Assembly: GCA_914767715.1 (NCBI GenBank)
Contig: OU612074.1
Coordinates: forward strand, 7,391,501 to 7,455,500
Direction: 5' to 3'
Length of the DNA stretch: 64,000 nucleotides
Source: Membranipora membranacea
Taxonomy: Eukaryota; Bryozoa; Gymnolaemata; Cheilostomatida; Membraniporidae
Numbering within the stretch: position 1 is the first letter of the stretch; each line of letters begins with the position of its first letter. The notes under the pieces are model-generated. The model searched no databases. It saw nothing but the letters and a program-made list of their open reading frames with translations, and was not told the DNA's origin. This document shows positions 11,236 through 23,200 of this stretch, in pieces. The translations under genes were made by a program, and so were the position numbers.

Positions 11236-11520
11236 TTGGGTCTGTTCCGTTGCTGGGCGCGTTCAGGCTCGCCCTACCTCGCCAAGGCGCGCTGGTAGGG
11301 CTCGCCATATTGTGGCCGGGCGAGCCTGGTGGGCCATGTTGCCTGAATGCTGTTCCGCCACACAGTCGCCCAGCAACGCCTCGTGCTCGCCCACGCGGCG
11401 AGCCACGGCGAATATGGACACTTCAGCCTCCCCTGTTAGCCCATTGTGTCACCTTCAGCCCATGTTCGCCCTCAAACGCCCCTCGCCCTGTTTCGCCGGT
11501 TCGCCCAGAGGCTAGCCTGA
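11236..11520. other. GC-rich, CpG-rich island
   Basis: About 285 bp with composition unlike the AT-rich surroundings. It repeats GCTCGCC, CGCCCCTCGCC and GGCGAGCC-like words on both strands. Two overlapping open frames of about 100 residues arise from the low stop frequency of GC-rich DNA and show no known motif. It replaces the expected 3' end of the adjacent LINE-B copy, so it may be an inserted short element or a transposed GC-rich fragment. Confidence 0.6.
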
Positions 11521-11529
11521 CTAAAACAC

Positions 11530-12159
11530 CTTTTGCCCATGCACAAATATCTACATAACTGGAAACCAACCACTGAACAGTGTATGGCCTATCATTCTTT
11601 ACTATCTGTCAGTCAACTAATTTTGTCAATCCAAGCCACAATAAATGACATTGATGGACCCATTGCAGCTGACCTATTTATTTTTCAAATTGGGAAGGCA
11701 CACAACTCCCAACCCACAGTTACAATCAATCACACACAACTCCCAAAGACAAAAATTCTCTTGTTAATTTGATCAATGACAATTTCTTGCACTCCAACCA
11801 TTCCAATGTTTCTACCATAACCATGTGATGTGCAGAATTGCTGTATTTTCTTGCACACAGCCCTTATACATGATCTAAGACCGAAAGAGGCGAAGGAGCG
11901 TACACAGATTAGGCAGATTAAGCGACCATGGAGAATGGAAACAATGTCAAAGCATATTAATGGTGAAATATGCGAATTCAAGTTCCACCGAGATCTGCTT
12001 GCTGTCAACTCTGCACTATTTGGACATTGCTTGATCTTGATGGCTTAGCACTCTTGTGCTTCCAATAGCTTTTCACTTCACATGGGCTTATCATGTAACC
12101 CATTACCACCTGCCACATGGTCAAGGCCCCCGGTGACTAATCCGGAAATCACTCTGGCC
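11530..12159. other. Intergenic, no recognisable gene
   Basis: No motif or shared repeat was seen. Short open frames on both strands overlap each other and look random. Confidence 0.45.
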
Positions 12160-13069
12160 TTCATAGACAGTAGGAGGGTAGGTAGATGCCCTGGTAGGAT
12201 TTAAACAAAACCTGTCTATAAGAGTGCACGCACCTCAAAGTAGATCACAACACTGGAATCACTAAATATGAATCAACTTGCAATTTGCCTTCACAGGTAA
12301 GGAACATACTCATCATCGAATATTCAAAATATTAGCCCTGGTTGCGCACCCCAGGGCAGGCAGCACTAAGTTGAGAAGCTTTGAGTTGATTACACTCTCA
12401 CAAAATAAGGTGGAATTGTTTTTTTATTTTGAGCTCATCTACCAACCACAATCCCTGCTGCCTTGCAGCCGTCTGCCTTCTGGACAAAGCTTAAGGGAGC
12501 AAACCCCAACAGAAAACCCAGTGTAAGTGGCACCCTGACTCAAGGGCAGCAGACTCACTGAACTACATGTTTCTTCCAGCCAGCCATAGCAACTACTTGG
12601 GCCGTGGACTCGTCTTGTTTTCTCTTTGCCAGGATACAAAAGCAACTTTAGTGGAGAGAACTACTTATGTAACTGGCAAAACCCTGTGAAGTTAAATACC
12701 TTGCCAACAATCTCTACAAATCATACTGGCTTGGTCGTCACCGGAGTTAGTAAGATCCAATCAAAGAAAATGAAACTAGCTGAATGGAATGAAGTTGTAG
12801 ACCGAAACGAAGAACAAAGGAACTCATAAAATAAACTATCGACGCCGCAGCGCTTGCTGAGACGAGGTTCCCAGGCTGTTAGAGTATAAGAGAAGAAGCT
12901 GCAGGATACACCACAATGTTTCAGAACGGAAAACCATCCACAGATCTAAAGCAGGCTGGTGTAGCTGTAGCAATCACTATCAATCTCCCAGATGGACGAG
13001 GAGCCGAAAGCAGTAACCAATAGAATAATATCTCTACTGCTACCACTGAAGCACAAAAGGCACATCAAT

Positions 13070-13510
13070 ATCATAAGTGTCTATGCCCCAACCATGACAA
13101 ACCCACTGTAAATCATTGATGGGTTCTATGACGAGCTAAGCTAAACATTCAAAATTCAGACAGAATAGTTATGCTAGGAGACTTCAACACCTGTGTGAAG
13201 GATCACACCATAGGCTCTGGACTTAAGTAATGGTAAAATTCAACACTGGTAGAGCAAACAGCAATGGAGAAATCCTCCTTGCCATGTGTTCTGAACACCA
13301 GCATGACATTACTGACACCTACGTATATCAACCAACAACCAGTGCACAATTATCCATGGATGCATCCAAGATCTGAGCAATGGCACTTGATTGACTTTGT
13401 AATCACCAGTCAACGAGATATCTAAGATTTCCAGAACACCAGGGCATTTAGAGGCCAACACTGCAGCACTGACCACATAATGATAGTTTCGATAGTAAAC
13501 TTTATCATTT
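13070..13510 (+). pseudogene. LINE-C endonuclease remnant
   Basis: Across shifting frames one reads ISVYAPT(M), IIDGFYDEL, IVMLGDFNTCVKDH (metal-binding GDFN), ITDTYVYQPTT, WMHPRSEQWHLIDFVITSQ and CSTDHIMIVS (the catalytic D-H pair). These are the hallmarks of an APE-type LINE endonuclease in the right order. Open frames on the opposite strand are antisense shadows. Confidence 0.75.
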
Positions 13511-13949
13511 GCAAACACACGAAGCACGATCAGAAATGATGAGACGGACCACAGGATCTACTGCTGCTGAATATAAGCAGGCACTACAGAAGGACTACAA
13601 CATTAATGCAGGGAGCTTAAGAACCAATGATGGATGGGAAAGCGGCTGAACGACAGGAACTGGCTGACTTCAATGACAAAAAAGGCTTCTACAAGAGCAT
13701 GAGAGCAATATGGGGACTGAGAGTAATCCATCCCTCAAAACTCTTGGACGAAATGTGTTGTCAGAGAATCCTGACCTGCTGCATAGATGGATTGAGCGCT
13801 ACAATTGTCTATTGAACGAAGAGACCACAGTGACATCTGCAACAACTAAGAGCATCAGGCAGGCATCCCCTCAGGATTGGATGGATGAAACCTAGAAATT
13901 TAGGAAATCAGAAAATCTGTGGAAATGCTATAGGATGGAAAGTGACCAA

Positions 13950-14660
13950 GTGCTGGTAGAATACACCCAGAGATCATAAGAGGCGGAGGTGAAGGAGCCT
14001 TGCAAGCGCTGACCAACACCATAAAAAAGCATGGAAGGAAAATGAAGTTCCGCAGGACTGTAAACCTGGTTACCATATTCAAGAAAGGTGATAGATGTAT
14101 CCGCGGTAATTATAGAGGGATCCATGCAAGGAACAGTGTTGCAAAAGTTCCTATGAACAGACTCGCCTCTCGGTTTCTCCCAGAGGCTCAGTGTGGCTTT
14201 TAAGGAGGTAGGGGTACAGTGGCTATGGTGTTCAGTCTGAAACAGGTGCAAGAGAAGTGCATTGAGCAAAACATGCCAATGTAAATGGTTTGCGTAGACT
14301 AAACTGAAGCATTTGACTAGAACTGAATGAACATGAATAGAACTGTCCTAATGGAAGCTGCTAAATAGATATGCCTGCCTCATCAAAGCTTGGCAAGATA
14401 ACATGTTAGCCCGAGTTAGCCCGAGCGGTAAACTCTCAGATCCGTTTATGGTATCAAATTGGTCAACAAAGGATGTGTTTTCGCACCAATGAATTTTTCC
14501 ACATTACACAATGTAGCCCTAACCCATGCCTTCAATGACTGTAACAAGAGAGTCCTAATCAAAAGCTGCCAAAATATATTCGATATCAAAAGGTATAAAT
14601 GAACAAGACCATAGATAGATGTCCATCGCATCACATCCCACAGGGTTAGCACATATAATT
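13950..14660 (+). pseudogene. LINE-C reverse transcriptase remnant
   Basis: Readable pieces are PEIIRGGGEGALQALTNTI, FKKGDRCIRGNYRGI, NRLASRFLPEAQCGF, VFSLKQVQEKCIEQNMP and a KAFD-like motif A. Poorly conserved palm residues lead to a DPFMVSNW-like phrase where motif B should start. No YADD box is recognisable. It is a dead copy. Confidence 0.7.
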
Positions 14661-15052
14661 ATGAAGACACACCTGAGTTACATTCTCAACATGAAAGACA
14701 GTTATCGAAGCAGGAGGTGACCAAGGCAGAGATACAAGGACACAGTCAAGAGGAGTGTCAAAGATCTTGACATACTGACAAATGGTTGGCAGACGCTGAC
14801 TAAGAACAGAGTGTTCGCGCAAAATGATTCAGAAGCAGGAGTCATTATCACAACCGATGGACTGCCAGAAGTAGTATTAGAAGTATAGGGAGAGTGGGGG
14901 AATATGGACCGCTTAGTAATATGGACTACTTGATGAATGGCTTAAGTATTTGCTGAATCATTTTTCTCTCTTTGTTATTTAAAAAGACTAGTCCATCTTG
15001 ATGTGGTGTCGGATTATTCAACTCAATTTTCCTTGACACTGCTAGTTTATTT

Positions 15053-15215
15053 ATGGTGCCCTATAGCCATCGGTTGCCTTATAGCTGTGGGGTGCCTTAA
15101 AGCTGTGGAGTGCGTTATAGCCGTTGGGTGCCTTATAGCCGTGGGTGCATTATAGCTGTTGGGTGCCTTATAGCTGTGGGGTGCCCTTTAGTTTTTGGGA
15201 ACCTTATAACTGAAG
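15053..15215. repeat. 18-bp minisatellite, array 1
   Basis: About nine diverged units of GCCTTATAGCTGTGGGGT. The same array sits after LINE-C at 24614-24818 and, inverted, at 63165-63312, so it is a fixed part of the LINE-C downstream region. Because 18 is a multiple of 3, related arrays give a six-residue protein repeat (GCLIAV) that is not a gene. Confidence 0.9.
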
Positions 15216-15249
15216 CATTTTTTTATTTTTCTGAGGGGGCGGTAGGTAT

Positions 15250-15850
15250 GTTGATATATATTTTTGCTGATAACTAAGGAGTTACCTACCTTATTTCCTG
15301 GATAAAAGATTTCCCAAATTACAATATAAAAATTAATAGATGCAATCTCGTGTTATAGGTATGGGGCTAGAGGTATGGAAATTGGCGTGACTCAACGATT
15401 GCCATGATTATTTTGAATCATCATAAATATAAATTCAGTGGTATATTAGTGAAGAGAAACCATTATCGCACTGTGATCTCCTGTTAGTTAGGAATTGTGT
15501 CTTCTCCACACAATCAACAAACATCTTACTTATCTGATTTTTACGCTTTCAATTGTTAGCGCGATGATTGCAGGACGGCATAGTGGGCTGTGATGTCAAA
15601 AGTGTTTTGAGGTTGTCTCTATACAGATTCGTTGAAATGAGAATGGTTTCACAGACTTAACTGCCAGTAAAACTTCCCCATACACAGAGAACAAAATTGT
15701 TTTTATCTACTTAATCATGTTTGAGTAAAATTATCAAGAAATTTTAGATATTGATAACACAGCCTTGCTGGAACAGGCAGTTCTGCGTGTTTTCACACTT
15801 TTTTTACACAAAAAATTATTCGGTTGGGTCCCTACCATGAGACTTTAAAT
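15250..15850 (+). repeat. R1 repeat, copy 3
   Basis: Full R1 landmarks occur from GGAGTTACCTACCTTATTTC to TTTTCACAC and GGTTGGGTCCC. It follows the 18-bp array by about 35 bp, as also at 24840 and, inverted, at 62560-63130. Confidence 0.8.
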
Positions 15851-15884
15851 TGGGGCTCTGGTAGCAAACGGAACGGAGACTAGT

Positions 15885-16095
15885 TTGATCCTCTGCCAAT
15901 TAATTGACAATAGGATCACCATTCAATACTTACTTTTGTAAAAATAATACAAGGGTAAGTATTGAAAGGGGGGTGGATCGTGCTTGACACAATCTATATA
16001 ATTATTATTATATGAATAGTGTCAAGCAGTCCATCCAGTTAATTGACAGAGACCGGTCAAACTACCTACCCCAGCCCCACAATCTCTGACTTTTT
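15885..16095 (+). repeat. M repeat (MITE-like), copy 2
   Basis: It shares with the other M copies TTGATCCTCTGCCAATT, AATACTTAC, GAATAGTGTCAAGCAGTCC and GACCGGTCAAACTACCTACC. It is embedded between two R1 copies. Confidence 0.65.
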
Positions 16096-16129
16096 TCAAG
16101 CTTAATGTAGCTCTTATGCTACACTTTGC

Positions 16130-16690
16130 CTATTTTCAATTCACGCGAAAATTGTATAAGATAACAGGTGTGTTCTCGTGTTTATGGTGTGGGGATATAG
16201 GGGTAGAGGTCAGTCATTGACATGAATTTATGATTGCCATATCTTGAATCATCCTAAGTCTTAATTCAGTGATCTCAATCCAAAATCTTAATTGAAGAAA
16301 AACCAGTGAAGCATTGTGAAATCCAGTTGATTAGGAATTGTGTCATCTCCGTGCAACAAGCAAACAACTTACTTATCTAAACATCACGCTATCAATTATC
16401 AGCGCAGTGTTTTCAGAGTGCCATAGTTTGCTGCGCGGTCAAAAGCGTTTTGAGGTTGTCTCTGTACATATTCAGCTAATTTAGAATAGTTTATACAGAC
16501 ATAACTACCAGTAGAACCTGACATTCCAAAAAGATTAGATTGTTTTAATCTACTAAATTATGCTCGAGTAAAATGAACAGGAGATTTTGGATATTGAAAA
16601 CACAGCCTTGCTGGAACTGGCGATTTTGCTTTTTTCACACTTGTTTCACACAAAGCACTATATGGTTAGGTCCCAAGGTTGGGTTCATTA
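16130..16690 (+). repeat. R1 repeat, copy 4
   Basis: R1 landmarks are present (GAGGTTGTCTCTGTACATA, CCTTGCTGGAACTGG, TTCACACTTG). It runs into R2, which a LINE-D fragment interrupts only 43 bases after its start. Confidence 0.75.
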
Positions 16691-16733
16691 GTGTCATATC
16701 AATGTTGGTCATTGTAAGTGGATTGGTTGCCTG

Positions 16734-17815
16734 TACAAGAGTCCTTCGAACACCAAAGACTTGATCTTTTTTGGTATTTTTTCTCTTTCTGGACAAGAAA
16801 TCTGTTTCCATATACATATACTAAAAACAGTGCACACTGCTTCAAACTTCTGGACCAATATAAAAAAGCACAAACTGTACTAGATAAAATAGAGGAAAAA
16901 TCTAAAGACATTCTAAAAATAAGCCTTGTGTCAACCAATCAACTTTATCAATTTCTCATAGAAGAGGGTGATCTCTTACCCATTAAAATTCATACGAACC
17001 AAGAGTTAAGTGAAATTGAGAAAACCAGATTAATTAAAATATGGAACAATCATAAAGTGTCATCACAAAATTCCAGCTTTATATGGAAGACAGCCATGAA
17101 TTGCATAGTAAATGGAGCCACCCTTTTAAAATGGGAAATACAAGGAGTGAAACCAACTTGTAACTTTTGCATAAAACCAGAAACAGAGACATTAGAACAT
17201 GTATTTGCATCATGCAGTTCCCTTCAGGAGACAAGAAATATAATGATAGAATCTGTTAAAAAGCTGGGAACACACATTAATACGGATAAAAACAACAAGC
17301 AAATCCTTTTCTGTTTAGGTTTGACCCCTACTGACTAGGGAAACACCATCAATATGAACGTTTTTGAATATGTAGCAGAGTGCAATAGGAAGATATGGAA
17401 CGGCAGGCATGAAATAGTTTTTGAGAGAGCGGATAGGGAAAACAAGATAATTGAAATGGAAAGGAAAATAAAAGCATTCAGTGACTTCTTCTACAATGAG
17501 AGAATAGTCCAAGAAAGTAACTTAAAATGTGAGGGCAGGTGAGGTTGATAGAGGAGTAGCCTGTCCTGGTGACAGTAGTTGAGTAAACAGTACAACTCAC
17601 GCCTTAAGCAAGTCACCGAAGACATCTGCTCTTTTTTTAGTCTTTTTTTTTCAGCAGCCACAATTTTTTTCTTTTTCAATGGCTAAGCAGAGGTACTTTA
17701 TTAGAGAATTTTTACCATCATAAAAAAACACATCCCAAGATAAAAACTAGTTTCTAAAGATACAGTACAGATAAGTTAAATTTTTTCTTTTTCGTTCGAG
17801 TTCCTCTAATAAACA
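16734..17815 (+). mobile_element. LINE-D 3' fragment with 14-bp target-site duplication
   Basis: A 1082-bp insertion lies between two copies of GGATTGGTTGCCTG (16720-16733 and 17816-17829). The 5'-truncated insertion with a target duplication is the normal product of LINE target-primed reverse transcription. The 3' end is AT-rich (TAATAAACA) without a long poly-A. It carries the C-terminal part of a Tx1/L1-like ORF2. Confidence 0.85.
16760..17545 (+). pseudogene. LINE-D ORF2 C-terminus with zinc-knuckle-like motif
   Basis: The 206-residue frame contains SSFIWKTAMNCIVNGATLL, then CNFC(x6)ETLEHVFASC, a CCHC zinc-binding motif (CxxC...H....C) of the type found after the RT thumb in Tx1/L1-like LINEs. 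A further frame (17354-17542) supplies the extreme C-terminus (AECNRKIWNGRHEIVFE). The same layout is seen in the palindrome-arm LINE-D copies (VMCAFCTECLVETTVHHFSDC at 58227-58640), but the two differ strongly in sequence, so they are separate subfamilies. One in-frame stop separates the two pieces. Confidence 0.75.
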
Positions 17816-18429
17816 GGATTGGTTGCCTGACACCATTGAAATATTACAAAGGTAAGTATTACATGGTGATCCAACTGTCAGTTGATTGACAGAGGATCAA
17901 TCTGGTGTCACAACCACAGGCCCACGGTCCAGATTGTGTATTGCCACATCTGGTACTGTAATATTGAAACAAAAACAAATCTGACCATCTGAGCCATCAA
18001 CAGCCTTCTGAAAAGAATGGTTTGCATGCAGTCTCTTGTTCTACTGAGCACATGATAATAATTCATCTAAACATGACGCTGAGGTATAAATCTTACCTTG
18101 CTGTCTACTTACACATAACCATTAGCCGAGTTTCTGTTCCTATGATTAGGGGTGTTTGTAGGTTGTTTGGTGAATCCCCAGTCCCATGAGACCGGTGAAA
18201 TCAGATGTGTTCGGTCTGGTCATTACACAAAGAGACCTGATGTCAAATTGACACAAGAAATATCCAATGGCTGCAAATATAACAAATTGTAAAACCGTTG
18301 ATCACAATGATCATCATAACAACACATCTAACACAAAAACTGACATTTCCAACAAGGATAGAATATACAAGGCTTCGACACCCAATTCAAACACACATTC
18401 AAAAGATAATTGACAGAAAATTTATTGTT

Positions 18430-18899
18430 TTAATTTATTAAGGTTGCTCAATTCGAATTTTTGAATTAAATGCTTGTTCAATGAAGAGCTTAGAAAGCAG
18501 TTAATGGTGAGAATGACTTGCAATAATTGCAATATTGTGAATCATCCTAAATCTTGTTGCAAAGAAACCGGTAAGGTATTGTGATTCTCCTTCAAACAAC
18601 CAACAACAACTCACCATCTTATCTTGACGTATTCAATCATTTGTACATATACAGGAGCCATGATAGCTGTGATGTCAAAAGCGTTTTTGGGTTGTCTCTG
18701 TACAGTTTTGGCTTAAATAGGACAGTTTCAAAAACTGGACTGCCAGTAAAACTTGACCATACACTGTATAGATTTTATTTTAGTATTTAATCGCACTCGA
18801 ATAAGATGATCAGGAAATTATAGATATTGATAACATGACCTCGCTGAAAACAGGCAGTTCAGAGTGTTTTCACAATTGTTTCACACATAGTATTATATG
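18430..18899 (+). repeat. R1 repeat, copy 5, leading into an 11-bp array
   Basis: R1 landmarks are present (GGGTTGTCTCTGTACAG, GACCTCGCTGAAAACAGGCA, TTTTCACAATTG). The start of the copy is diverged. Confidence 0.7.
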
Positions 18900-19113
18900 G
18901 TTGCGGGTGATTTGCGGGTGAATTGCGGGTGAATTGCGGGTGAATTGCGGTTGAACTGCGGGTGATTTACGGGTGGATTGCGGGTGAATTGCGGGTGAAT
19001 TGCGGGTGAATTGCAGGTGAATTGCGGGTGAATTGCGGGTGGAATGCGGGTGAATTGCGGGTGAATTGTGGGTGAATTGCGGTTGAATTGCGGGTGAACT
19101 GCGGGTGAACTGT
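18900..19113. repeat. 11-bp minisatellite, about 19 imperfect copies
   Basis: Units of GCGGGTGAATT occur with scattered substitutions (GCGGTTGAACT, GCGGGTGATTT, GCGGGTGGATT). The conserved flank GTGGGACCTGAGGTGCTG follows at about 19130. Confidence 0.9.
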
Positions 19114-19170
19114 GGCTGACAAGGCTATGTGGGACCTGAGGTGCTGTAAAATTTTTGACCATGAGCTTTT

Positions 19171-19690
19171 CTTTTCAATGTCTTAAAGTGTCTTATAAAT
19201 CAGTCATTGCCGTTAATTGCTGCTTGCCGTTCATTGAATCATTCTGCCTGATTCTAAATTAGGTGTTACATTATTGATGAGAAACCAGGAAAGTATTGTG
19301 ATTTCCAGTTGAGTAGGAGAAGTCTCTTCTTCACACAATCAACAAACCGCCTGCATATCTTACCTTTGCGCTTTCGATTGTTAGTGCGATGATTGCAGGA
19401 CGCCGTAGTTAGCTATGATGACAATTAATGCGTTTTGAGGTTGTCTCTGTACAGCTTCTGCTAAATAAGAATAGTTTCACAGACTTAAATATCAGAATAA
19501 CATGCCCATATACAGAAAATACATGCTGTGTGACTACTTAATTGCACTCAAGTGAAAGGGTCAGGAAATTTGAGCTATTGTAAACGTAGCCTTGCTAGAA
19601 ACAGGCAGTTCAGCGTTTTACACACACTTTTTCACAAATCACTATTCGGTTGGGTCTCAAGCTTGAAACCATAATTGACATAACCATATG
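19171..19690 (+). repeat. R1 repeat, copy 6
   Basis: R1 landmarks are present (ATTGTTAGTGCGATGATTGC, GAGGTTGTCTCTGTACAG, CCTTGCTAGAAACAGGCAG, GGTTGGGTCTC). It passes into R2. Confidence 0.75.
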
Positions 19691-20214
19691 GACCATTTGT
19701 AGGTGGAATGGTAGCCTGACACCATTGAAATAATACAAAGGTAAGTATTAAATGGTGATCCAACTGTCAGTAAATTGACAGAGGATCAAACTGGTGTCAC
19801 TACCACAGGCCCACGGTCCAGTTTGTGTATTGCCACATCTGGTACTGTAATATTCAAGCCTAAGCAAAGCTGACCATCCTAGCATTTAGGGCAAGATTGG
19901 CCTGCTAGTTACCGTCAAAGCCAGCAATAAAGTTAGTTTTGACAGTGTGCACTTGGTAATAATCCATGCAAATATGTCTGAGATATACATATTACAGCTG
20001 CAGTGCTGGAGGCATAGACATGACCTTTAGACGAAATGCCTTTCTATTGTCAGAAGGGCCTGTTTTTGGGTAGTTTGGTGACTGCCCTGACCCATTAAAC
20101 TGGTAAGATCAGATGTGATTGGTCAGATCATAACACAGGAGAATTGGTGTCAAATTGACACATGATATCCATAGGCTGCAGATATAACCATTTAATTATA
20201 AAACCGTTGATCAC
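19690..20214 (+). repeat. R2 repeat, copy 3
   Basis: R2 landmarks are present (GGTAAGTATTAAATGGTGAT, CACAGGCCCACGGTCCAG, CACATCTGGTACTGTAATAT). It ends where the LINE-C leader begins. Confidence 0.75.
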
Positions 20215-23200
20215 AAGCCTTGATATACAGTAGGATTGAAGTGAGACACCCTGGTAAGATAAAAACAAAACCTGCCTATAGGAGTGCATGCACATTTAGT
20301 CTTGCGCTCATCTACAAACGCCGTACCCTCTTGCCACCATCTCCTTTCTGGACAAAGCCTAAGGGAGCAAACTCCAACAAAAAATCCAGAGAAAGTGGCT
20401 CCCTGACCCAATGGTAGCACACTCACTGAACTCCATGTTTCTTCCAACCAACAATAGGAACTACTTGGGCCTTGTCTTGTCTTGGATTCTCTTTGCCAGG
20501 ACACATAAACCACTTTAGTGGAGAGAACTACTTATGTAACTGGCAAATTTCTGTACAGTCTAATTCCTTGCAAACAATCTCTATGAATAATTCTGGCTAG
20601 GACGTCGCATAAGTTAAAATGATCAAAACACAGAAAATGAAATGAACTGAATGGAATGGAATGACGCTTGTAGACCGGAACAAGGTTCCCAGGCTGTTGG
20701 AGTATAAGAGAAGAAGCTGCAGGATACACCATATTTCGGAGCGGAAAACCATCCACTGAACTAAAGCAGGCTGGTGTAGATGTAGCAATCACTAGTATCA
20801 TCTTCTCCGAGATGGACCAGGAGCCCAAAGCAGTAAGTAATTGAATAATATATCTGACAAATAAACAAACATGACAAACCCACTGGAAATCATTGATGGG
20901 TTTTATGATGAGCTCAGCCAGTTGCTCTACGACATTAATAATGAAAACAAAATGGTTATGCTAGAAAACTTCAACACCTGTGTGTAGGATTGTACCCTCA
21001 CATAGGCTATGGCCTCAAGTACTGGTAAAATTCAACGGTGGTAGAGAAAACAGCAATGGAGAAATCCTCCTTGCCATGTGTAGAGCAATGGCACTTGATT
21101 GACTTTGTGATCACCAGTCAACGAGATATCTAAGATTTCCAGAACACCACGACATTTAGAGGCCAACACTGCAGCACTGACCACATAATGATAGTTTCGA
21201 TAGCAAAGTTTATCATTTGCAAACAGATGACAAAAATAAGAAAGTAAGAAATTGAAGCTGGATAACAACATGAAAGTTCAATCTGTAAAAAACAGTGCTG
21301 AAAGAGGCACTACCTGAGAAATTAGAAGAATGTGATCAAATGCTTGACAAACCAATGTAAGAGCAGATTTTGAGAAATTTGAGAAAATACTGTACAAAAT
21401 ATCTCCATAAAACTGTGACTCATCAAAAGGAAGCATGAAGACTGGTTTGCTGACATCGAAATCGGACTGCTTGAGATGATTAAGACCAGTAATAAAGCAC
21501 AATCAGAAATGATGATCTGAACCACAGGATCTGCCGCTGCCAAATATAAGCAGGCACACAAATGACGACAACATTGATGCATGGAGCTTAAGAACATGAT
21601 GGAAGGACAAAGTGGCTGAACTACAGGAACTGGCTGACTTCAATGAGACAAAAGACTTCTACAAGATCCCTCAAAACTCTTGGACAAAGGAGGCAAAATT
21701 GGTTGTCAGAGAACCCTGACCTGCTGCACTGATGGACTGAGCACTTCAATCAACTATTGAACCAAGATACCTCAGAGATTATAAGAGGCAGAGGTGAAAG
21801 AGCCTCGCAAGCACTTACCAGCATCATAAAAAATATGAAAATGAAGTTCCACAGGACTGTAAAGCCCTTTTCCATATAGAAGAAAGGTGATAGATGTATC
21901 CGCGGTAACTATCGAGGCATTTTTATATTCTTTCCATACAAGGAAAAGTGTTGAACAAGTTCTACTGAACAGACTCGCCTCTTGACCAGTTTCTCCCTGA
22001 GGCTCAGTGTGGCTTTTGAGGTGGCAGGGGTACAGTGGATATGGTGTTCAGTGTGAAACAGGTGCAGGTGATGTGCATTGAGCAAAACATGCCATGTAAA
22101 TGGTTTTTGTAGACTAAATTAAAGCATTTGACGCTATGAATATGAATGCCCTTATTGCTGCTGATTGGCTAATTCTGAAAAATTGAAAAATGATGTGCAT
22201 GCATAAATAATGGTCACTTGAAATTAGAGAGTGATCAGTAAAAAATTGAATTGCAATCATTAGGAGTAATTGTTTATGATGAAACATGGTTATGAGGGAT
22301 AACAGGACTCATACCTTCAACTGCCTGTCCAAAATTCCATGATTTAGAGTCAGATGACACATTCCTCAGCATATCTTGCTTGTATATGCTGATTTTAATG
22401 GGTTTTTCATCATTTTACAATCAAAATGTGAATGTTCAATGTATTTACCTGAAAGGTATATGTTCTTTGCAATATGGCCCATACCTCCATGTTTTTAGAT
22501 TGATCAATTATGGGTTCTGCATAAAGATAAGAATGAAAAATTAACATTTTAATGACTTTTCTCTGGATTATTTTTGAGGTTTAGGCATACTTGTAACCTG
22601 TACGCATAAAGCGTTTGTAAATGCTTATTTGACACTAATTGAGTTTTAAACGCAAAACGCTAGTTGTACTCATTTATGGTTTTCCAAACGCCTGTTCATC
22701 TAATTAGGCAGTCAAAAACGCATCTTTTATCTTTAGTGTTTACTTGGTTGTCATGGTTAAATAATAGTCTAAAAATCTGGTATTGGCTGCAGAAACCATG
22801 ATGTTGAATTACAGTTGACTTTTTACTTGTCCAAGTTTTGCATGAGCCAAATTGCAACTTTTCTTCAATGAGACACAACATAACTAGTAATCCATTGTAG
22901 AATATGGTGGTTCTGCCAACTTCAACTTTTCTTTAATCTGAGTAACAAAGTTGTCTACCTCCTTGTTGGGGTGAGATAACCCAGATCTCCTGCCCCAGTG
23001 TTTCAAGGGCAAACCAGGGAGGATGGGCAAACAGGGTTTCAAATAGCCAGGCTAGGTTACAAACAACTTCCCATTTATCATTTGCAGATTGCACCTTACA
23101 ACGCAAAGGGAAAAAGACTAATGTTGAGTGATCTGCACTCCTACGCTACTAAGGACTACTTACTGTGATAATAGGATTTTTTGCGCGTAGCGCGAAAAAT

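Larger units (their letters stand above)
12160..14890 (+). mobile_element. LINE-C copy 1: degenerate non-LTR retrotransposon
   Basis: The 5' leader (12160-12830) is shared with 20215-20640. Next come endonuclease remnants (13070-13510), then RT remnants (13950-14660). The phrases match the LINE class in which 'NYRGI', 'LPEAQCGF', 'LKQVQEKCIEQNM' and 'KAFD' follow one another. Stops and frameshifts occur every 100-200 bases. LINE-C copies also lie at 20215-24440 and 63312-64000. The clade is unresolved. Confidence 0.8.
16691..18430 (+). repeat. R2 repeat, copy 2, split by LINE-D insertion
   Basis: R2 occupies 16691-16733 and 17816-18430. Joining the two sides and removing one copy of the 14-base duplication restores the normal R2 sequence seen at 3105. 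Confidence 0.75.
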
